Part shown: one piece after another, positions 4,200 through 6,396 of the stretch
How the letters are laid out: each line of letters opens with the position of its first letter
Numbering within the stretch: position 1 is the first letter of the stretch
Source: Candidatus Accumulibacter iunctus
GTDB taxonomy: Bacteria > Pseudomonadota > Gammaproteobacteria > Burkholderiales > Rhodocyclaceae
Length of the DNA: 6,396 nt
Assembly (NCBI GenBank): GCA_002345025.1
Contig: DDUX01000048.1
Location: forward strand, 1-6,396
Direction of reading: 5' to 3'
The notes under the pieces: model-generated
Database searches by the model: none
The model's input: only the letters and a program-made list of their open reading frames with translations
Told to the model about the DNA's origin: nothing
Position numbers and translations under genes: made by a program

Positions 4200-5588
4200 A
4201 TGGCCAGAAACCGACCATTTTTCGGGGTCAATAGAGTAGGCGGAGCACTGTTCCAGGCGGTCGAGTCACTGGTTGACCCGCTCGCGCAGATCGCCGCTCT
4301 CGTCCTGCTGATGTACTGGTCCGGCGATGATGCCTACAATCATTATCTCGTACTCGGCGTCCTTCTCTTCGCGCTCGCCTTTCCGGGCCGCAGCCTCATT
4401 CAGCTCAGGGTCCGCCACGTCATCCGCGAAGTATTTCTCAACTGGCTCGCGAGTGCCTCTCTGCTGCTCTTCTTCGGCTGGGCGACGAGTCTCTACAAGA
4501 TTTTTCCGCGCGAAGTCCTGCTCGGTTTGTTGTGGCTTGTGCCGCTGCTGCAATTGACTGGCCACCTCTTTCTGCGGCAGGTGATGCCGCTGCTGCTGCG
4601 TGCCGGCGGGCAGGCGCGACGGGGAGTCATCGTCGGCTGCAACGGGTTGGGAAAACATCTGGCGGCGCAGATCGCGGCGCATCCCATGCTGGGAATAAGA
4701 CTCGACGGCTATTTCGATGATCGTGAACTGGAGCGCCTCGACATTGCCGCCGGTGAGCTCAAGGGAAGCCTCGCCGACGTTGCCGATTACGCCCGGAAAA
4801 ATGCCGTCGATGTGATTTATCTGGCTCTGCCGATGGCAAGCCAGCCAAGAATCCTGTCGCTGCTGGACTCGTTGCGCGACACGACCGCTTCGCTCTATTT
4901 CGTCCCCGATGTCTTCGTCACCGACCTGATCCAGGCGCGCATGGACGCGGTCGGGCGGGTGCCGGTGATGGTCGTGCGCGACACGCCCTTCGTCGGGCTG
5001 AGCGGGATCGTCAAGCGTTGCAGCGACATCGTCATCGCCCTGCTGATCCTCGTCCTCATCTCGCCGATCCTGCTCCTGGTGGCGCTGCTGGTGAAGCTGG
5101 ACTCACCCGGCTCGGTGATCTTCAAGCAGCGCCGCTACGGGCTCGATGGCAAGGAGATCATCGTCTACAAGTTCCGCTCGATGTCGGTCTGCGAGGACGG
5201 GCCGCTGGTCGCGCAGGCGTGCCGCGGCGACCCGCGGGTGACCCGTGCCGGGGCGATTCTGCGCAGGACCTCGCTCGATGAGCTGCCGCAGTTCTTCAAC
5301 GTCCTGCAGGGCAGGATGAGCATCGTCGGGCCACGCCCGCATGCGGTCGCCCACAACGAAACCTACCGCAAGCTGATCAAGGGTTACATGGTGCGGCACA
5401 AGGTCAAGCCAGGAATCACCGGCTGGGCGCAGGTCAACGGCTATCGCGGCGAGACGCAGACGCTCGACAAGATGGAAGGCCGCGTCGCCTACGACCTCGA
5501 GTACCTGCGCAACTGGTCGCTCAAGCTCGACCTGTACATCATCTTCCGCACCATCGCCCTCGTCTTCAAGGATGCCGGTGCGTACTGA
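4200..5588 (+). CDS. wcaJ: Undecaprenyl-phosphate glucose phosphotransferase (WcaJ-type polyprenyl sugar-1-phosphate transferase)
   Basis: This 462-residue inner-membrane enzyme is predicted to transfer a hexose-1-phosphate, probably glucose-1-phosphate from UDP-glucose, to undecaprenyl phosphate, the first committed step of an EPS repeat unit. N-terminal hydrophobic segments cover about residues 25-125. A Rossmann-like region follows, beginning RGVIVGCNGLGKHLA (141-155). A further membrane segment at about 277-299 precedes the bacterial sugar transferase domain: KRCSD (272-276), KFRSM (324-328), RRTSLDELPQF with the D360-E361 pair, SIVGPRPHAVAHNE (374-387), and KPGITGWAQVNGYRGET (403-419), ending FKDAGAY. 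Length matches the WcaJ family. I chose the ATG at 4200 because GGAGG (4187-4191) lies eight bases upstream; the frame is open back to 3900, but that part lacks the family's character. Sugar specificity is inferred from family motifs and not proven. It is divergent from epsA and overlaps the next gene. Codons in the second half are more uniformly G/C-ending than in the first. Confidence 0.93.
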   Translation: MARNRPFFGVNRVGGALFQAVESLVDPLAQIAALVLLMYWSGDDAYNHYLVLGVLLFALAFPGRSLIQLRVRHVIREVFLNWLASASLLLFFGWATSLYKIFPREVLLGLLWLVPLLQLTGHLFLRQVMPLLLRAGGQARRGVIVGCNGLGKHLAAQIAAHPMLGIRLDGYFDDRELERLDIAAGELKGSLADVADYARKNAVDVIYLALPMASQPRILSLLDSLRDTTASLYFVPDVFVTDLIQARMDAVGRVPVMVVRDTPFVGLSGIVKRCSDIVIALLILVLISPILLLVALLVKLDSPGSVIFKQRRYGLDGKEIIVYKFRSMSVCEDGPLVAQACRGDPRVTRAGAILRRTSLDELPQFFNVLQGRMSIVGPRPHAVAHNETYRKLIKGYMVRHKVKPGITGWAQVNGYRGETQTLDKMEGRVAYDLEYLRNWSLKLDLYIIFRTIALVFKDAGAY

Positions 5589-6303
5589 GGGCTGGTCTTG
5601 CCGGCTGCGGCCGCTCTGGGCAGCGATGCTCCTCGCCCTGACGCCGGCCGTCGCAGGCGCAGCGGCGGCTGCCGAGGGGCGGGTACACGAGCCGCTACCC
5701 CGGCTGGCGAAGGGGCCGGATCCGTTTCGTCTGCGCATCGAGCGCTCGCAGTACGTCCTGCAGGGCAACCACGCTGGGCTTGCGGGCAGTGCCGGGACGA
5801 GCCGGCAGCGGCGGATGACGACCGCGGGCCCCTTTGCGCCCCTGATCGAACGCCAGGCGCGTGCGAAAGGGGTCGATCCGGAGTTGGTGCACGCGGTGAT
5901 CCGCGCCGAATCGGCGTACCGGGCGGACGCCATCTCGCCGAAGGGAGCAGTCGGCCTGATGCAGCTGATGCCGGCCACCGCAAGGCGCTTCGGTGTCGTC
6001 GATCGCGAGCATCCCGAGAGCAACGTCAGTGCCGGGACGGCGTACCTGCGGCTGCTTCTGGACCGCTTCAACAGCGTGCCGCTGGCGCTGGCGGCCTACA
6101 ACGCCGGCGAGGGGGCCGTCATGCGCCATGGCAACCAGATCCCCCCCTATGCCGAGACGAGGGGCTATGTGGCGCGGATCCTCCGTGACTACGGCGACAC
6201 CTCGATCGCGCCGGCTCCGTTGCCGCATCCCTATGCCACAGGGCTGCGGCTGGCTGACGCCGAGCTGGCGCAGTATCGCCTGATCCCGATCCGCTCGCGC
6301 TGA
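5572..6303 (+). CDS. Exported lytic transglycosylase (SLT domain)
   Basis: The 243-residue product is predicted to cleave peptidoglycan glycan strands between MurNAc and GlcNAc in the periplasm. An N-terminal basic region and hydrophobic stretch (about 11-34, Ala-rich, cleavage likely near AAAAE) form a signal peptide without a lipobox. The SLT fold covers about 86-205: catalytic-type glutamate E113 in IRAES, then AISPKGAVGLMQLMPATA (120-137), LALAAYNAGEGAV (171-183) and the PPYAETRGYVARIL segment (191-204). All core motifs are intact. A tail of about 40 residues follows. The ATG at 5572 overlaps the sugar transferase gene by 17 bases but has AAGG directly against it; the in-frame GTG at 5578 has AAGGA (5568-5572) five bases upstream and may be the true start, giving 241 residues. 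Either way translation is probably coupled to the sugar transferase. A role in letting the EPS exporter or polymer pass the wall is inferred from context. Confidence 0.92.
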   Translation: MPVRTEGWSCRLRPLWAAMLLALTPAVAGAAAAAEGRVHEPLPRLAKGPDPFRLRIERSQYVLQGNHAGLAGSAGTSRQRRMTTAGPFAPLIERQARAKGVDPELVHAVIRAESAYRADAISPKGAVGLMQLMPATARRFGVVDREHPESNVSAGTAYLRLLLDRFNSVPLALAAYNAGEGAVMRHGNQIPPYAETRGYVARILRDYGDTSIAPAPLPHPYATGLRLADAELAQYRLIPIRSR

Positions 6304-6306
6304 CCG

Positions 6307-6330
6307 GCCGGGCGCACTGCGCGCCCCGGC
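6307..6330 (+). terminator. GC hairpin after the lytic transglycosylase, doubtful terminator
   Basis: GCCGGGCGC (6307-6315) pairs with GCGCCCCGGC (6321-6330) with one bulged C and a five-base loop, starting three bases after the stop codon. No T-run follows, so it may be an mRNA-end or intercistronic structure instead of a true terminator; whether the operon continues cannot be seen from the last 66 bases, which hold no recognisable gene start. Confidence 0.3.
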
Positions 6331-6396
6331 TATCCCGGACTGCCTGCCTCTCGCCTCGTCGCTGGACCGTGCGGGCCGCAACGCGCGCCGCAGCAG

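Noticed and set aside
1..6396. CRISPR array, insertion sequence, tRNA or rRNA
   Set aside because: I saw no regularly spaced repeats, transposase motifs or terminal inverted repeats, and no tRNA or rRNA signatures on either strand.

Overview
The window is GC-rich DNA, most likely from a floc- or biofilm-forming betaproteobacterium (Rhodocyclales-like, for example the Accumulibacter/Zoogloea/Azoarcus neighbourhood). This rests on codon bias strongly favouring G/C in third positions and on three markers together: a PEP-CTERM secreted protein, an EpsA-type LuxR regulator of the exosortase/PEP-CTERM exopolysaccharide system, and a WcaJ-type undecaprenyl-phosphate sugar transferase. The taxonomic call is inference; no rRNA or tRNA gene is present. 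The first ~55 bases are G, A and C homopolymers that look like a damaged contig end.

Layout from left to right. (1) Low-complexity end and about 200 bp with no supported gene. (2) A minus-strand membrane acyltransferase of the acyltransferase-3/OafA family (254-1399), probably an O-acetyl or other O-acyl transferase for a surface sugar. (3) A 434-bp divergent spacer with a candidate promoter and a strong ribosome binding site. (4) A plus-strand secreted PEP-CTERM protein (1834-2508) whose single cysteine and MQxxVW motif resemble the thioester (TQXA/TED) domains of Gram-positive surface adhesins, closed by a near-textbook intrinsic terminator with a 14-bp perfect stem. (5) About 400 bp of non-coding DNA. 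(6) Minus-strand epsA (2985-3788). (7) A 411-bp divergent spacer with hairpins, a candidate -10 element and a perfect 7-3-7 dyad. (8) Plus-strand WcaJ-type sugar-1-phosphate transferase (4200-5588). (9) A signal-peptide-bearing lytic transglycosylase (5572/5578-6303) that overlaps the end of the sugar transferase gene and is probably translationally coupled to it.

How the genes fit together (inference). This looks like the regulatory edge and first operon genes of an exopolysaccharide locus. EpsA would control EPS genes. The WcaJ-like enzyme would start the repeat unit on undecaprenyl phosphate at the inner membrane. The lytic transglycosylase would trim peptidoglycan so the export machinery or polymer can cross the wall. 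The acyltransferase could decorate the polymer, and the PEP-CTERM protein would be sorted by an exosortase and end up in the EPS matrix. No exosortase, glycosyltransferase, Wza/Wzc or Wzx/Wzy gene lies in the window; if this reading is right they should lie to the right of base 6396.
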